NCBI RefSeq assembly: GCF_002844195.1
Contig: NZ_PEND01000001.1
Coordinates: 124,001-188,000, forward strand
DNA from: Halegenticoccus soli
GTDB taxonomy: Archaea > Halobacteriota > Halobacteria > Halobacteriales > Haloferacaceae
Direction: 5' to 3'
Length of the DNA: 64,000 nt
Part shown: one piece after another, positions 17,701 through 25,786 of the stretch
Position numbering within the stretch: position 1 is the stretch's first letter
Layout of the letters: the number at the start of each line of letters is the position of its first letter
Translations under genes and position numbers: made by a program
Notes under the pieces: model-generated
What the model saw: the letters and a program-made list of their open reading frames with translations, nothing else
What the model was told of the DNA's origin: nothing
Database searches by the model: none

Positions 17701-18093
17701 ATGCCCGAGACCACGGCCCGGCTTCGCCGCCTCATCGCCGACGAGATCGGCGAGTGTTGCGAATCGGACGTCGAACGCCGGATAGAGACGCTGAGCCGCC
17801 TCGCGGCCGAGAACGCCGACGCCGACGGCGACGTTCGGTTCCTCTCGGCCGTCGCGAACGGGACGCGCTATCGCATCCTGCGGCTCCTCGCGGCCTCCGA
17901 CGACCCCCTCTGCGTCTGCGAGCTGACGCCCCTTCTCGACGTGAGCGAGAGCGCGATCAGCCACGCGCTCGCCGAACTCCGGGACGCGGGCGCGGTCGAG
18001 CGTCGGAAGGAGGGCCGGTGGCGCTACTACCGGTCGACCGAGCGCGGTCGCGCGCTCGTCGAGGCGCTCGACGCCTCGCGGGGGGCGAACTGA
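17701..18093 (+). CDS. ArsR family transcriptional regulator
   Basis: 130 residues. The winged helix spans about residues 48-115: ANGTRYRILRLLAASDDPLC, then CVCELTPLLDVSESAISHAL (recognition helix and the ELCVCE-type metal site with two cysteines) and RRKEGRWRYYRST (wing). An N-terminal Cys pair (ECCESD) may add to the metal site. It would repress its own operon until arsenite or another thiophilic ligand binds. arsC-type phosphatase follows after one base. Confidence 0.9.
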   Translation: MPETTARLRRLIADEIGECCESDVERRIETLSRLAAENADADGDVRFLSAVANGTRYRILRLLAASDDPLCVCELTPLLDVSESAISHALAELRDAGAVERRKEGRWRYYRSTERGRALVEALDASRGAN

Positions 18094-18094
18094 G

Positions 18095-18571
18095 ATGGCC
18101 GACGACGCCGACTCGCTGCGCGTGGCGTTCGTCTGCGTGCAGAACGCCGGCCGGAGCCAGATGGCGAACGCGTTCGCGCGGCGGGAGGTCGAGCGGCGGG
18201 GTCTGGCCGATCGCGTCGAGGTGCTGACTGGCGGGACTCAGCCGGCCGACCACGTCCACGACGAGGTCGTCAAGGTCATGCGCGAGAAGGGGTTCGACCT
18301 CGCCGACCGAACGCCCAGGGAGATCACGTTCGAGGAGATCCAGGCGACGGACTACGTGATCACGATGGGCTGTTCGGCGCAGGACGTCTGTCCGGCGACC
18401 TGGAGCGGGGAGAACCGCGACTGGGGGCTCGACGATCCCGACGGCAAGGGCCTCGACGCCGTCCGCGACATCCGCGACGAGATCGAGCGCCGCGTCGACG
18501 ACCTCTTCGACGAGCTCGACGAATCGACCGCCGAAGGGGCGCACGCGAGCGGAACCGAGGATGCAGACTGA
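18095..18571 (+). CDS. Arsenate reductase / low-MW tyrosine phosphatase family
   Basis: 158 residues. The P-loop is CVQNAGRSQMA (C-x5-R, about residues 13-19), followed by TGGTQPADHVHDEVVKVM and GFDLADRTPREIT. ITMGCSAQDVCPA supplies the second and third cysteines of thioredoxin-coupled ArsC, and DWGLDDPDGKG the general acid. The context with ArsR supports arsenate reduction. No arsenite pump is in view. The C-terminus extends past the fold with a polar tail and overlaps the next start by 11 bases. Confidence 0.9.
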   Translation: MADDADSLRVAFVCVQNAGRSQMANAFARREVERRGLADRVEVLTGGTQPADHVHDEVVKVMREKGFDLADRTPREITFEEIQATDYVITMGCSAQDVCPATWSGENRDWGLDDPDGKGLDAVRDIRDEIERRVDDLFDELDESTAEGAHASGTEDAD

Positions 18572-18803
18572 CCGCGACCCGGACGGAACGCGCGCCTGCG
18601 TCGCGGGCGGCTCGACGAGCGCGAAACTCGTCTACAAGTTGCTGGAGTACGAGGGCGAGCAGCCGCTCTCGGCGCTGATCGAGTCGTCGGGCCTGTCGCG
18701 CAGCGGCGTCGAAGCCGGCGTGAAATCTCTCAAGCGCTGTGACGCCGTCGAGGAGCGGTATCACCCGACCGACGCGCGGCGGAAGGTGTACCGACTCCGG
18801 TGA
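18561..18803 (+). CDS. Small winged-helix protein
   Basis: 80 residues (MQTDRDPDGTRACVAGGSTS). LVYKLLEYEGEQPLSALIESSGLS, then RSGVEAGVKSLKRCDAVEERYHPTDARRKVYRLR, is a MarR/GntR-like helix-turn-helix with a basic wing. It overlaps arsC by 11 bases, so it belongs to the arsenic operon and may be a second regulator. A single Cys at residue 13 and another in the recognition region could be redox or metal sensors. Confidence 0.75.
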   Translation: MQTDRDPDGTRACVAGGSTSAKLVYKLLEYEGEQPLSALIESSGLSRSGVEAGVKSLKRCDAVEERYHPTDARRKVYRLR

Positions 18804-18836
18804 CCGCCGGAGGGGCGACGGCCCGTCACCCCTCCG

Positions 18837-19133
18837 TCACAGGTACCGCACGTAGCCGCACGCGTCGCAGCGCAGCGTGTCCGAGTTTCGCGTGACGACG
18901 CCTTCCCCGCACCGCGCGCACGCGCCGACGAGTTCCGCGCCGCCCGGGTTCGCCGCCTTGAGCGCGCCGTACAGCCACGCCACCTCCGCCTCCAGCGCCT
19001 CGATCTGCCGCTCCGTGCGCCGGCGGTGCGTCGCCGACCAGCTCATCCGCTCGGCCAGCGACGCGGTTCGTTTCGGTCCGGGGTCCCGCTTCGCCGCCTT
19101 CCGCTTCTTGTCCGCTTTCATCCCCCCATCCAT
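18837..19133 (-). CDS. Small protein with basic coil and C-terminal zinc ribbon
   Basis: 98 residues from MDGGMKADKKRKAAKRDPG. A Lys/Arg-rich N-terminus is followed by a helical stretch (RRTERQIEALEAEVAWLYGAL) that could form a coiled coil and by a zinc ribbon CARCGEGVV, then LRCDACGYVRYL. This resembles a nucleic-acid binding adaptor, though I cannot name a family. The start was placed at 19133 because a TATA box (GGGATATATA, minus, about 19159-19168) lies 27 bases before it. Confidence 0.65.
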   Translation of the reverse strand: MDGGMKADKKRKAAKRDPGPKRTASLAERMSWSATHRRRTERQIEALEAEVAWLYGALKAANPGGAELVGACARCGEGVVTRNSDTLRCDACGYVRYL

Positions 19134-19292
19134 GCTAGTCGCTAACGTCGTTCGTTCGTATATATCCCTATTCACGACGAATCGCCATGTCCGGTTCGGC
19201 GACGTGACTCGGTCGCGGATCCTCGTCACTCGGCTTCTCGGACGAAAAATGAGCGTACGGACGCGCTCGGTTAGCGGCGGTCGCTCACCGGC

Positions 19293-19643
19293 TTACGCGT
19301 CGGCTTCCTGGGTCTGTTCGGCGAAGTTACCGGCGGCCGCAGCGCCTTCCTGGTCGTTGTAGTTCACCTGTTCGCTGCTCTGCTCGACCGACTGGTCACC
19401 GTCGTTGATGATGCCCACGGAAGCGCCGGCCTGCAGGTTATCGTTGGACTGGTCTACGTCCTGGTCCTGCTCGACGGTCGCTTCGGCGTTCTGATCGCTC
19501 TCCTGGTTCTGGTCGATCTCGGTCGTGTCGCCTTCCTCGTAGTCGAAGTCGAAGTCGAGCGCGGCGGCCGAGCCCGCGAAGCCGGCCGTGAAGACGGTGC
19601 CGACGACCACGAGGGCCATCAGGATGCGTAGTGCTTTCTTCAT
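19293..19643 (-). CDS. Secreted Q/N/D-rich repeat protein
   Basis: 116 residues. A Sec-type signal peptide (MKKALRILMALVVVGTVFTA, cleavage probably after SAAA near residue 28) leads a mature chain rich in Asp, Gln, Asn and Ser and without cysteines or a lipobox. Spaced QN/DQ pairs such as DQNQESDQNAEATVEQDQD recur every few residues with Val/Ala between, then LQAGASVGIINDGDQSVEQ. This alternation recalls curlin-type amyloid repeats, an inference only. The message has a long leader that can fold over the ribosome binding site. Confidence 0.75.
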   Translation of the reverse strand: MKKALRILMALVVVGTVFTAGFAGSAAALDFDFDYEEGDTTEIDQNQESDQNAEATVEQDQDVDQSNDNLQAGASVGIINDGDQSVEQSSEQVNYNDQEGAAAAGNFAEQTQEADA

Positions 19644-19652
19644 GGTTGATCT

Positions 19653-19727
19653 CCGAGCAGAAACGCGCGGTCGGAGGCCGTAGTGCCCTGCGCTTCGGCT
19701 GACCCCGACCGCGCGCTCGCTGCTCGG
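19653..19727 (-). promoter_or_regulatory. Leader hairpin covering the Shine-Dalgarno site
   Basis: Two nested arms pair: CCGAGCAG (19653-19660) with CTGCTCGG (19720-19727), and CGCGCGGTCGG (19664-19674) with CCGACCGCGCG (19705-19715). They lie directly before ATG 19643 on the minus strand, and the outer arm overlaps the GGAG of the likely ribosome binding site. The AT-rich block 19770-19850 upstream may hold the promoter. Confidence 0.7.
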
Positions 19728-19850
19728 TCGATGCTGTCGTCGATGTTCGTATTCAAGCCCTGTTACTGTTACCCGCTATTTCACTAAAACTAGCTATTAA
19801 AACTCTATATTAAGGGGAATAGCTAGTATTTTATTATTGTTCACTAAGGA

Positions 19851-20543
19851 ATGTTTGGGGGACTGAGATCACGACCGGCGCCGAACGAGTCGGCTCGCTC
19901 GGGCGCTACGCAGTCGCCGTCTTTCGACTTCCCCCGCGACGACCGATTTCGGCGACCGAGAGCGCTGAGAGTCCGAGGGTGCCGACCGCGCGGGGGGCCG
20001 CAGGAGCGGGCCGCTATCGAATGTCGTTCGACGGGGAGACGAACTCCGAAAAAACGTCCGATTGACGGTCTCAACGGAGCGATAGAAGCTGTCGGAGGTC
20101 GAACGTTAGAGCGAGCGACGCTTTCGATCGCGGTGGAACGATGACGAGATTTGAATAGCGCTCCGTCGATCTCTGTAAACGAGCAGAGGCGCACGTCCTC
20201 GACGGCCGAAACGTTCGGTGCGACGGCCGCGGGCGTGCGCCTCTGCTCGCTAACGAGCGTCGGTCCGTAACGAGCGAGGCTACCAGGATCCGAACGCTAG
20301 TGCCGAGACGCCTCACATGGGTAATCTGCGAGCAGCTCTCTCCGCTTTCTTTTTTATCGCGATCGCGTCAAAACGCGACCACCGGGAGAAACGCCGGGGA
20401 GCTCGACGTTCGGACGGTGAAGGCCGGAAACGCGCGTGACGTCCTCACGAGAGCGCGGCGCGCTCGGGCCGACTCCGCGGGAGCTCCCTTCCCGCGACTG
20501 TCGCTGCTCGTCCCCGCGCTGGCGGATTCGTGCGCGGGGGCGG
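19851..20543. other. Long intergenic region without recognisable gene
   Basis: Between the secreted-protein promoter and the dps genes I see no convincing coding frame: the open frames are Arg/Ser/Pro-rich shadows. The region contains a strong inverted repeat (20180-20249) and a TATA-like TTTTTTATCG at 20350-20359, so a non-coding RNA is possible. Confidence 0.5.
20180..20249. repeat. 16-base perfect inverted repeat with structured loop
   Basis: CGAGCAGAGGCGCACG (20180-20195) pairs perfectly with CGTGCGCCTCTGCTCG (20234-20249). The 38-base loop contains a second small stem CCGAA-ACG-TTCGG near 20206-20218. The fold would be the same on both strands. It is not next to a stop codon, so a plain terminator is unlikely. 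Confidence 0.8.
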
Positions 20544-21113
20544 TCAGTCCGATGCGCCGTTTCGTACCAGCGTATCGTCGGCGAGATTCCTGTCGAGCGT
20601 CTGTGCGTCTCCTTCGAGCGTCTTGAGGTGCTCGCGCAGGAGTTCGCCGGTCGCCTCGTCGCCCAGTTCGCTCGCCAGTTCGACGTGCTCGCGCATCAGC
20701 ACCGCGAGCGTCGCGTACCCGTCGAGGTCGCGCTCCAGCGACGACCGCGCGTCGTAGAGGTTCGCGGCCTCGATGTGCATCGGCGCGTGTTGGCGGATGC
20801 CCATCGGACCGCAGACCGGAACGCCGCCGAGGGCGTGCACTCGGACGGCGAAGTCGTCGGTCATCTCCGCGAGTCGATCGGCCGCGTCCTCGAGGAACCC
20901 GGCGACCCGGTTCGACTCCGCGCCCTCGGCGATCCAGTAGTGCTTGCGCACCTGATTGAACAGGATGTACAGCCCCGACAGTTCCGCGTTCAGGGCCGCG
21001 ACCATCCGTTCTGTGACCTCCCGTTCGAGCCGAAGGTCGTTCTCGTCGACCGTCCCCCACTTCCGACGAACGCGGGCCGAGTCGGGTTTCCGAAGGTGTG
21101 GCGTACTCGTCAT
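20544..21113 (-). CDS. Dps-like ferritin, copy 1
   Basis: 189 residues, similar along its length to haloarchaeal DpsA: REVTERMVAALNAELSGLYI, then FNQVRKHYWIAEGAESNRVA (first ferroxidase His region), DDFAVRVHALGGVPVCGP and a long helical C-terminus. Dps shells store iron and protect DNA. The second ligand helix usually has a His where this protein reads NRVAGF, so ferroxidase activity may be altered. It starts 2 bases after the stop of copy 2 and is co-transcribed with it. Confidence 0.85.
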   Translation of the reverse strand: MTSTPHLRKPDSARVRRKWGTVDENDLRLEREVTERMVAALNAELSGLYILFNQVRKHYWIAEGAESNRVAGFLEDAADRLAEMTDDFAVRVHALGGVPVCGPMGIRQHAPMHIEAANLYDARSSLERDLDGYATLAVLMREHVELASELGDEATGELLREHLKTLEGDAQTLDRNLADDTLVRNGASD

Positions 21114-21115
21114 CG

Positions 21116-21691
21116 TCAGTCGGTCGCGCCCTCCCGGACGAGCGCGTCGCCTTCGAGGAGCTGTTCGACGGCGCGGGCGTCGTCTTCGAGGTCGCGGAGG
21201 TGGTCGTGCAGGCGTTTCGCGGTGGCCCAGTCGCCCAGCTCCTCGGCGAGGCCGACGTGGTCGCGCATCTCCGCGACGAGCGTCGCGTACCCCTCCAGGT
21301 CGCCCTCCAGCGACGCGCGCAGGTCGTAGACGTCTTCGGCTTCGAGGTGGACGCGGGCGTTCTCCTGGATCGTCGGCGGCGTGTTCGGCGGAACGCCGCC
21401 GAGTTCGACGATGCGGACCGCGAGGTCGTCGTTGATCGCGCGGGCGCGCTTGTAGGCGTCCCCGAGGAACTCGGCGACCTGGTGGAACTCGGCCCCCTCT
21501 GCCGTCCAGTAGTGCTTGCGAAGGAGGTAGAACAGGTTGAACGTCCCCGCGTGGTCGACGCGGAGAGCACCGACGACCACCTCCGCCACGTCGCGGTCGA
21601 TCCCGAGCTCGTTCTCGACGACGGTGCCCCACTCCTGCCGCAACTCTCCGGTGTCGGGCTCGCGGACCAGACCGATCTGTCTCTTCGCCAT
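21116..21691 (-). CDS. Dps-like ferritin, copy 2
   Basis: 191 residues from MAKRQIGLVREPDTGELRQ. The ferritin-like helices include LFYLLRKHYWTAEGAEFHQV and NDDLAVRIVELGGVPPNTPP, close to DpsA and to copy 1 downstream. Here a His remains in EFHQV. The two subunits may form mixed shells. On the minus strand a TATA-like GATAAAAATTTA at about 21729-21740 lies upstream, with a DtxR-like box 15 bases further up, linking it to iron control. Confidence 0.85.
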   Translation of the reverse strand: MAKRQIGLVREPDTGELRQEWGTVVENELGIDRDVAEVVVGALRVDHAGTFNLFYLLRKHYWTAEGAEFHQVAEFLGDAYKRARAINDDLAVRIVELGGVPPNTPPTIQENARVHLEAEDVYDLRASLEGDLEGYATLVAEMRDHVGLAEELGDWATAKRLHDHLRDLEDDARAVEQLLEGDALVREGATD

Positions 21692-21754
21692 GGATCTCAC
21701 TTCTCGTGCGGTTGGACGACCAGCGCCATAAATTTTTATCAAATTCTCTATAAT

Positions 21755-21768
21755 TTAGGCGTGCCAAA
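21755..21768. promoter_or_regulatory. DtxR-like iron box upstream of dps pair
   Basis: TTAGGC-GT-GCCAAA matches the TTAGGC-N2-GCCTAA layout of the two boxes at 21873 and 21908 with one mismatch. It lies upstream of the dps TATA box, where a bound regulator could activate rather than block. Confidence 0.55.
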
Positions 21769-21872
21769 ATCCAATGCGGTTCCCGACGGTGAAAATGAGT
21801 GTCCGCACCGGGTGGCCGTCCCCGGAGCACGGGCTGTCGTCGTGTCCTGCGATGCGCCGACCCGACACGCGT

Positions 21873-21923
21873 TTAGGCTCGCCTAATTTCCGAAAACGCT
21901 TTATCGCTTTAGGCTAGCCTAAA
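21873..21923. promoter_or_regulatory. Two DtxR-like iron boxes flanking a TATA box
   Basis: TTAGGC-TC-GCCTAA is at 21873-21886 and the perfect palindrome TTTAGGCTAGCCTAAA at 21908-21923, five bases before ATG 21928. Between them is the TATA box GCTTTATCGC (about 21898-21907). The arrangement predicts iron-dependent repression of the siderophore-binding lipoprotein by an Idr/SirR type DtxR protein. Confidence 0.75.
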
Positions 21924-21927
21924 TCGC

Positions 21928-23106
21928 ATGGCTGACGATGCCACGCGGCGCGAACGCCCGACGCGGCGCGAGTACGTGAAGTACGGCGGCGCGCTCGTCG
22001 GCGGCGGGTTGCTCGCGGGCTGTACCGGTGACGGCGGACCGGAGCCGTCGTCGACCGGGACGGAAGCGGCGACGGACGCCTCCGCCGAGAGCGAGACGGC
22101 TACCGATACCCCGTACTCGGTGACGATGGAGCCGGTCGGAACCGTCGAGTTCGACCGCCCCCCCGAGACCTGGGTCCCCTACACGGGCGACTACGCCGAC
22201 ATGGGCGTCGCGCTCGGGCAGGCCGACGGGCTACTGGCAATCGGCGTCCGCGCCCGGTTCGGAACGCACCTGTACGAGGAACTGCCGGGCGTCTCCGTTA
22301 CCAAGGACGACCTGACGCAGTTGTGGCAGGATGGCACCGGGAAAGAGGTCTTCTACGAACTGGACGCCGACGTCCACGTCGTCGACCCGAACTTCGCGGT
22401 GAACCGCCTCGGATGGAGCCGGGACGACGTCCGGGAGATCGACGAGAACGTCGCGCCGTTCTTCGGGAACACGGGCTTCACGAGGGTCTACGACTGGCAC
22501 GACTACCGGTACTACTCGATGTACGAGGCCTTCGAGAAGCTCGCACGGGTGTTCCGGCAGCGGGCGCGCTACGAGGCGTTCGCGCGATACCACGACGAAG
22601 TACTCGCGGACGTGCGGGCGCGTCTCCCGGACGAGACGCCCGACGTCGCGGTGCTGTATCCCGCGGGGGTCCCTCCGGAGTCGTTCTACCCGTACCTCAT
22701 CGGGGGCGGCACCCAATCCAAACACTGGAACGACCTGAACGTCGGGGACGCGCTCGCCGAACACGGCGTCACGGACGCGCAGGCGAGCGGCGGCACGATC
22801 GACTACGAAACCCTGCTGGAGATCGATCCGGACGCCCTCGCCATCCGGCTCCAGGGTGAGATCACCCCGGAGTACTTCGAAGAAGCGATCGTCTCGCACC
22901 TCCGGAACCACGAGGTCGCGGGCGAACTCCGGGCGGTGCGGAACGATCGCGTCGTTTACGGCGGCCTGACCTACCAGGGCCCGATCATCCACCTCTTCCA
23001 GCTCGAACGCGCGGCTCGGGGCCTCTATCCCGACGAGTTCGGCGACGAACGGTTGTTCGACCGTCAGCGCGTCGCCGACATCGTCAACGGGGAGTTCCGA
23101 GCATGA
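21928..23106 (+). CDS. Iron-siderophore type ABC substrate-binding lipoprotein
   Basis: 392 residues. A twin-arginine region (TRREYVKYGGALVGGGL) and lipobox LLAGC precede an Asp/Ser/Thr-rich linker. The rest is a FepB/BtuF-like binding protein: VEFDRPPETWVPYTGDYADM, DVHVVDPNF, a long backbone helix around YSMYEAFEKLARVFRQRARY, and IDPDALAIRLQGE. Iron boxes at its promoter support siderophore or haem binding outside the cell. No permease or ATPase gene follows, so it must share an importer encoded elsewhere. Confidence 0.88.
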   Translation: MADDATRRERPTRREYVKYGGALVGGGLLAGCTGDGGPEPSSTGTEAATDASAESETATDTPYSVTMEPVGTVEFDRPPETWVPYTGDYADMGVALGQADGLLAIGVRARFGTHLYEELPGVSVTKDDLTQLWQDGTGKEVFYELDADVHVVDPNFAVNRLGWSRDDVREIDENVAPFFGNTGFTRVYDWHDYRYYSMYEAFEKLARVFRQRARYEAFARYHDEVLADVRARLPDETPDVAVLYPAGVPPESFYPYLIGGGTQSKHWNDLNVGDALAEHGVTDAQASGGTIDYETLLEIDPDALAIRLQGEITPEYFEEAIVSHLRNHEVAGELRAVRNDRVVYGGLTYQGPIIHLFQLERAARGLYPDEFGDERLFDRQRVADIVNGEFRA

Positions 23107-23178
23107 ACGACGGGATCGAACCGCTGACCCGAGCCGATCGACCGACACCGGTACCGCGGCAGCGACGGTGAGCCCCGA

Positions 23179-23982
23179 ATGACCGAGAGAAACACGACAG
23201 CAACTGGTGATCTGACGAGAGAGCGGCTCAAATCGACCGCGAGCGCCCGTTGGAACGACGAACGAAGCGCCGAGATGTGGGGCCAGTACGCCGACGAAAT
23301 CACCCGGCACGGCGACCGCCGCGCGTGGGAGAACGCCATCCGCGACGCGGTCGGCGAGGAGCCACAGCGGGTTCTCGACGTGGGGACCGGCGCGGGCTTT
23401 CTCGCCGGTCTGTACGCGGAAGTAGGCCACGACGTCGTCGGCTGCGACGTCTCCGAGCCGATGCTCGAACGGGCGCGCGAGCGAGCCGCCCGCGACGGCT
23501 TCGAGGCGCGATTCACGACCGGTGACGCGGAGGCGCTCCCCTTCGACGACGCGAGTTTCGACGTCGTGACGAACCGCGCGGTGATCTGGTCGCTGCCGAA
23601 CCCCGGACTCGCCGTTTGGGAGTGGTACCGGGTGCTCCGACCCGGCGGGCGGGTGGTCCTGTTCGGCAATCACCCGGAGGACCCCGCGCGCGGCGTTTCC
23701 GAGCGGGTCGTCCGCAGGCTGTACGGCCTCGCCCTCCGCGTCCGGCGGGGCGGATCCGCGACGGGACTCGACGGTCGAACCCGGCGAGAGTGGAACGAGG
23801 CAAAGACCGACCTGCCGTTCCACCACGCGCCGCCGTCGAAGATCCGGGCGCTGTTCGCCGCCGCCGGCTTCGAGGACACCCGCGTGCTCGACGCGGCCGA
23901 GGCGTTCGACCAGTGGCGGACGCTCGGCCCCTGGCGGGAACGCGTCCCGTGGCACGTCGTCACCGAGCGGAAATCCGGGTGA
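23179..23982 (+). CDS. Class I SAM-dependent methyltransferase
   Basis: 267 residues. Motif I VLDVGTGAGFLAGL (about residues 57-70) binds SAM, GCDVSEPMLERARERA is the acidic loop, and TGDAEALPFDDASFDVV plus LRPGGRVVLFGNHP complete the Methyltransf_11 core. The substrate is unknown. It starts 72 bases after the binding protein and 12 bases before the next gene, so it may be part of an iron-responsive operon, possibly acting on a siderophore. Confidence 0.88.
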   Translation: MTERNTTATGDLTRERLKSTASARWNDERSAEMWGQYADEITRHGDRRAWENAIRDAVGEEPQRVLDVGTGAGFLAGLYAEVGHDVVGCDVSEPMLERARERAARDGFEARFTTGDAEALPFDDASFDVVTNRAVIWSLPNPGLAVWEWYRVLRPGGRVVLFGNHPEDPARGVSERVVRRLYGLALRVRRGGSATGLDGRTRREWNEAKTDLPFHHAPPSKIRALFAAAGFEDTRVLDAAEAFDQWRTLGPWRERVPWHVVTERKSG

Positions 23983-23994
23983 GCGGAGGAGGCC

Positions 23995-24978
23995 ATGGTC
24001 GGAACGACGCTCGTCGAAATCCGCGAACACGTCGAAGCGCTCGCCGCCGAGACCGGCGAGTACTACCTCGTCTGCGCCCGGTACGGCGATCGGCCGGCTC
24101 CGGCCGCGGGCCTGCGGTTCGAGAGTCGGTCGACGGCGCGCGCGGCCGCCCGAGCGACCGAGCAGTACCGCGCCGCGCTCCGGCGGTACGATCCCCGGCT
24201 GCCGCACTACGACGTGATCGTCTGCCAGGACGCGGGATCGGGCGACGACGCGAACGAGGGCGCGAAGGAAGGGACCGGGTCCGGGCGACGTTCGGACGCC
24301 GAGGCCGACTCTTCGGACGCCGAGATCGATCGGAACGACCGTCTGCCCTCCGAACCCGCCGTCGGAGAAACGCCCTCGGGGCGACGGGACCTCGTCGAGT
24401 TCTGCCACCGCGTCGCGGCCGCCGTCTTCGAGACGCTCTCCGAGAACGACGACGACGCCGTCGAGTCGGCCGTCATGGACGCGTACTTCAAGCTCGCGGA
24501 GACCCTGTCCGACCCGGACGACCTCTGTCTGTGCCTGCTCGAAAGCATGGCCGGGGAGCTCGCGACGCGGCTCTCCCCCGCCGAACAGGCGAGGGTCCTG
24601 TCTCGCGCCGCGTCCCGGCTGGAGACGAACGCGCGAGCGCCCGCCGAGACGTCCGTCGACGCGACGCTCGCCCGCCTCCGGGAGCTCGGCATCCTCGGGG
24701 GTTACGCCCGTTCGCCGTGGTCGGTCGACCTCGAAGACGGGACGCGGTCGGTCGCGATCCGCCTCTCCGGGTACGCGCTGTCGCCCCGGGACGGGCGGCT
24801 CCCGACGCTCCCGATCGTCGTCGACCTCCTCCGTCGAAATCCGGCGTGGCCGCCCGCGGCGGTTCGAGTTGCCGCCGTCGAGGACGGCTGGCGGCTTCGG
24901 CTCGTGCTCTCTCGTTCCGGGGTCGAAGCCGACTCCCACGGGTTGGCGAGTGTGCCGATCGAGTTCGAAGCGATCTGA
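23995..24978 (+). CDS. Uncharacterised haloarchaeal protein (327 aa)
   Basis: I do not recognise the family with certainty. The N-terminal 85 residues (VEIREHVEALAAETGEYYLV, then TARAAARATEQYRAALRRYD and HYDVIVCQD) form a small alpha/beta unit. A Gly/Asp/Ser-rich linker (about 82-120) leads to a helical domain (DLVEFCHRVAAAVFETLSEN, SAVMDAYFKLAETLSDPDDL) and a C-terminal strand-rich part. No membrane segment is present. It follows the methyltransferase by 12 bases and is probably co-transcribed. Confidence 0.7.
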   Translation: MVGTTLVEIREHVEALAAETGEYYLVCARYGDRPAPAAGLRFESRSTARAAARATEQYRAALRRYDPRLPHYDVIVCQDAGSGDDANEGAKEGTGSGRRSDAEADSSDAEIDRNDRLPSEPAVGETPSGRRDLVEFCHRVAAAVFETLSENDDDAVESAVMDAYFKLAETLSDPDDLCLCLLESMAGELATRLSPAEQARVLSRAASRLETNARAPAETSVDATLARLRELGILGGYARSPWSVDLEDGTRSVAIRLSGYALSPRDGRLPTLPIVVDLLRRNPAWPPAAVRVAAVEDGWRLRLVLSRSGVEADSHGLASVPIEFEAI

Positions 24979-25093
24979 GTGACGGGCGGCGAGACGCGGC
25001 TATCGAAAACGTCCGGGTGTGACCCTCTTCTGGTCCGTATCCACGGCCGTGAAAGTGGCAATTCGGGATTCGAGTTTAAGACAGCGTTTTGCA

Positions 25094-25119
25094 ATACGAA
25101 TTCCTAATAGGAATCGTAT
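25094..25119. promoter_or_regulatory. Inverted repeat at start of MNT gene
   Basis: ATACGA-A-TTCCT (25094-25105) faces AGGAATCGTAT (25109-25119) across AAT, an almost perfect inverted repeat that ends within the ATG at 25118. The TATA-like GAGTTTAAGA is at about 25071-25080. The HTH domain of the encoded protein could bind here. Confidence 0.55.
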
Positions 25120-25786
25120 GCCTAACGGGAGTGAGAGGGTGACGATCGCCATAGAGTACCCGTTTCCCGACGAACGCGTCTTTCGGTACCAAGCGATGCA
25201 AGACGTTCTCTCCTTTCTCATCGATCAGCCGTACGACGAGTTCACAGTCAGCGACCTTGCGACGCGAATCGACGGGAATCAGGCGACCGTTTCGAAGGCC
25301 GTCAAACTGCTTTCGAGCGTCGGTGCCGTCGAGACGCGACGAGACGGACGCAATCGGTACGTGAGCGTCAACCGTGATCGGCTCACCAAGCCCGATCCGG
25401 TACTGTCTATCCCGCAATCCGAGTTCCAAAAACCGGTCCGTGCATTCGTCGACCGAGCGCGCGAAGCGATCGACGATCTGGTCGGTGTCGTTCTCTTCGG
25501 AAGCGTCGCACGGGGCGATGCGGACCGGGCCAGTGACGTCGATCTGCTCGTCATCGTCGAGGAGGACAAGACATCTGCCCGACGATCCGTCCAGTCGATC
25601 GTTCGCGAACTCCAAGAGACGAAGTTCGACGGGAACCGGTACACGTTCCAACCGCTGGTCGAATCTGTCGAGAGCGCCCGCAGAATCGGTGAACGACTCC
25701 GGGAACAGTTCGACGGCGGGATCACCCTCGTTGACTCGGTGCAACTCGCCGAGGTCAGAACGGAGGTGTACGCCGATGGTGAATGA
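25118..25786 (+). CDS. HTH plus MNT nucleotidyltransferase (antitoxin-type)
   Basis: 222 residues from MPNGSERVTIAIEYPFPDE. Residues about 22-90 are a winged helix (DVLSFLIDQPYDEFTVSDLA, then NQATVSKAVKLLSSVGAVETR). Residues about 110-190 are a minimal nucleotidyltransferase with VVLFGSVARGDADRASDVDL (GSxxRG...DxD). In type VII toxin-antitoxin pairs MNT proteins AMPylate and silence HEPN RNases. The gene overlaps the HEPN gene by 11 bases, as expected of such a pair. Confidence 0.85.
   Translation: MPNGSERVTIAIEYPFPDERVFRYQAMQDVLSFLIDQPYDEFTVSDLATRIDGNQATVSKAVKLLSSVGAVETRRDGRNRYVSVNRDRLTKPDPVLSIPQSEFQKPVRAFVDRAREAIDDLVGVVLFGSVARGDADRASDVDLLVIVEEDKTSARRSVQSIVRELQETKFDGNRYTFQPLVESVESARRIGERLREQFDGGITLVDSVQLAEVRTEVYADGE

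Noticed and set aside
18837-19133. The zinc-ribbon protein as the missing S27ae
   Set aside because: Its ribbon spacing and long basic/coiled front do not fit S27ae, which is about 45-60 residues and has a different core.
19844-20194. Minus-strand frame of 116 residues in the gap before dps
   Set aside because: Basic, Arg/Ser/Pro-rich composition unlike haloarchaeal proteins, and a plus-strand frame of equal quality overlaps it.
22231-24939. Minus-strand frame of 902 residues
   Set aside because: It runs antisense to three well-supported genes and has no recognisable domain.
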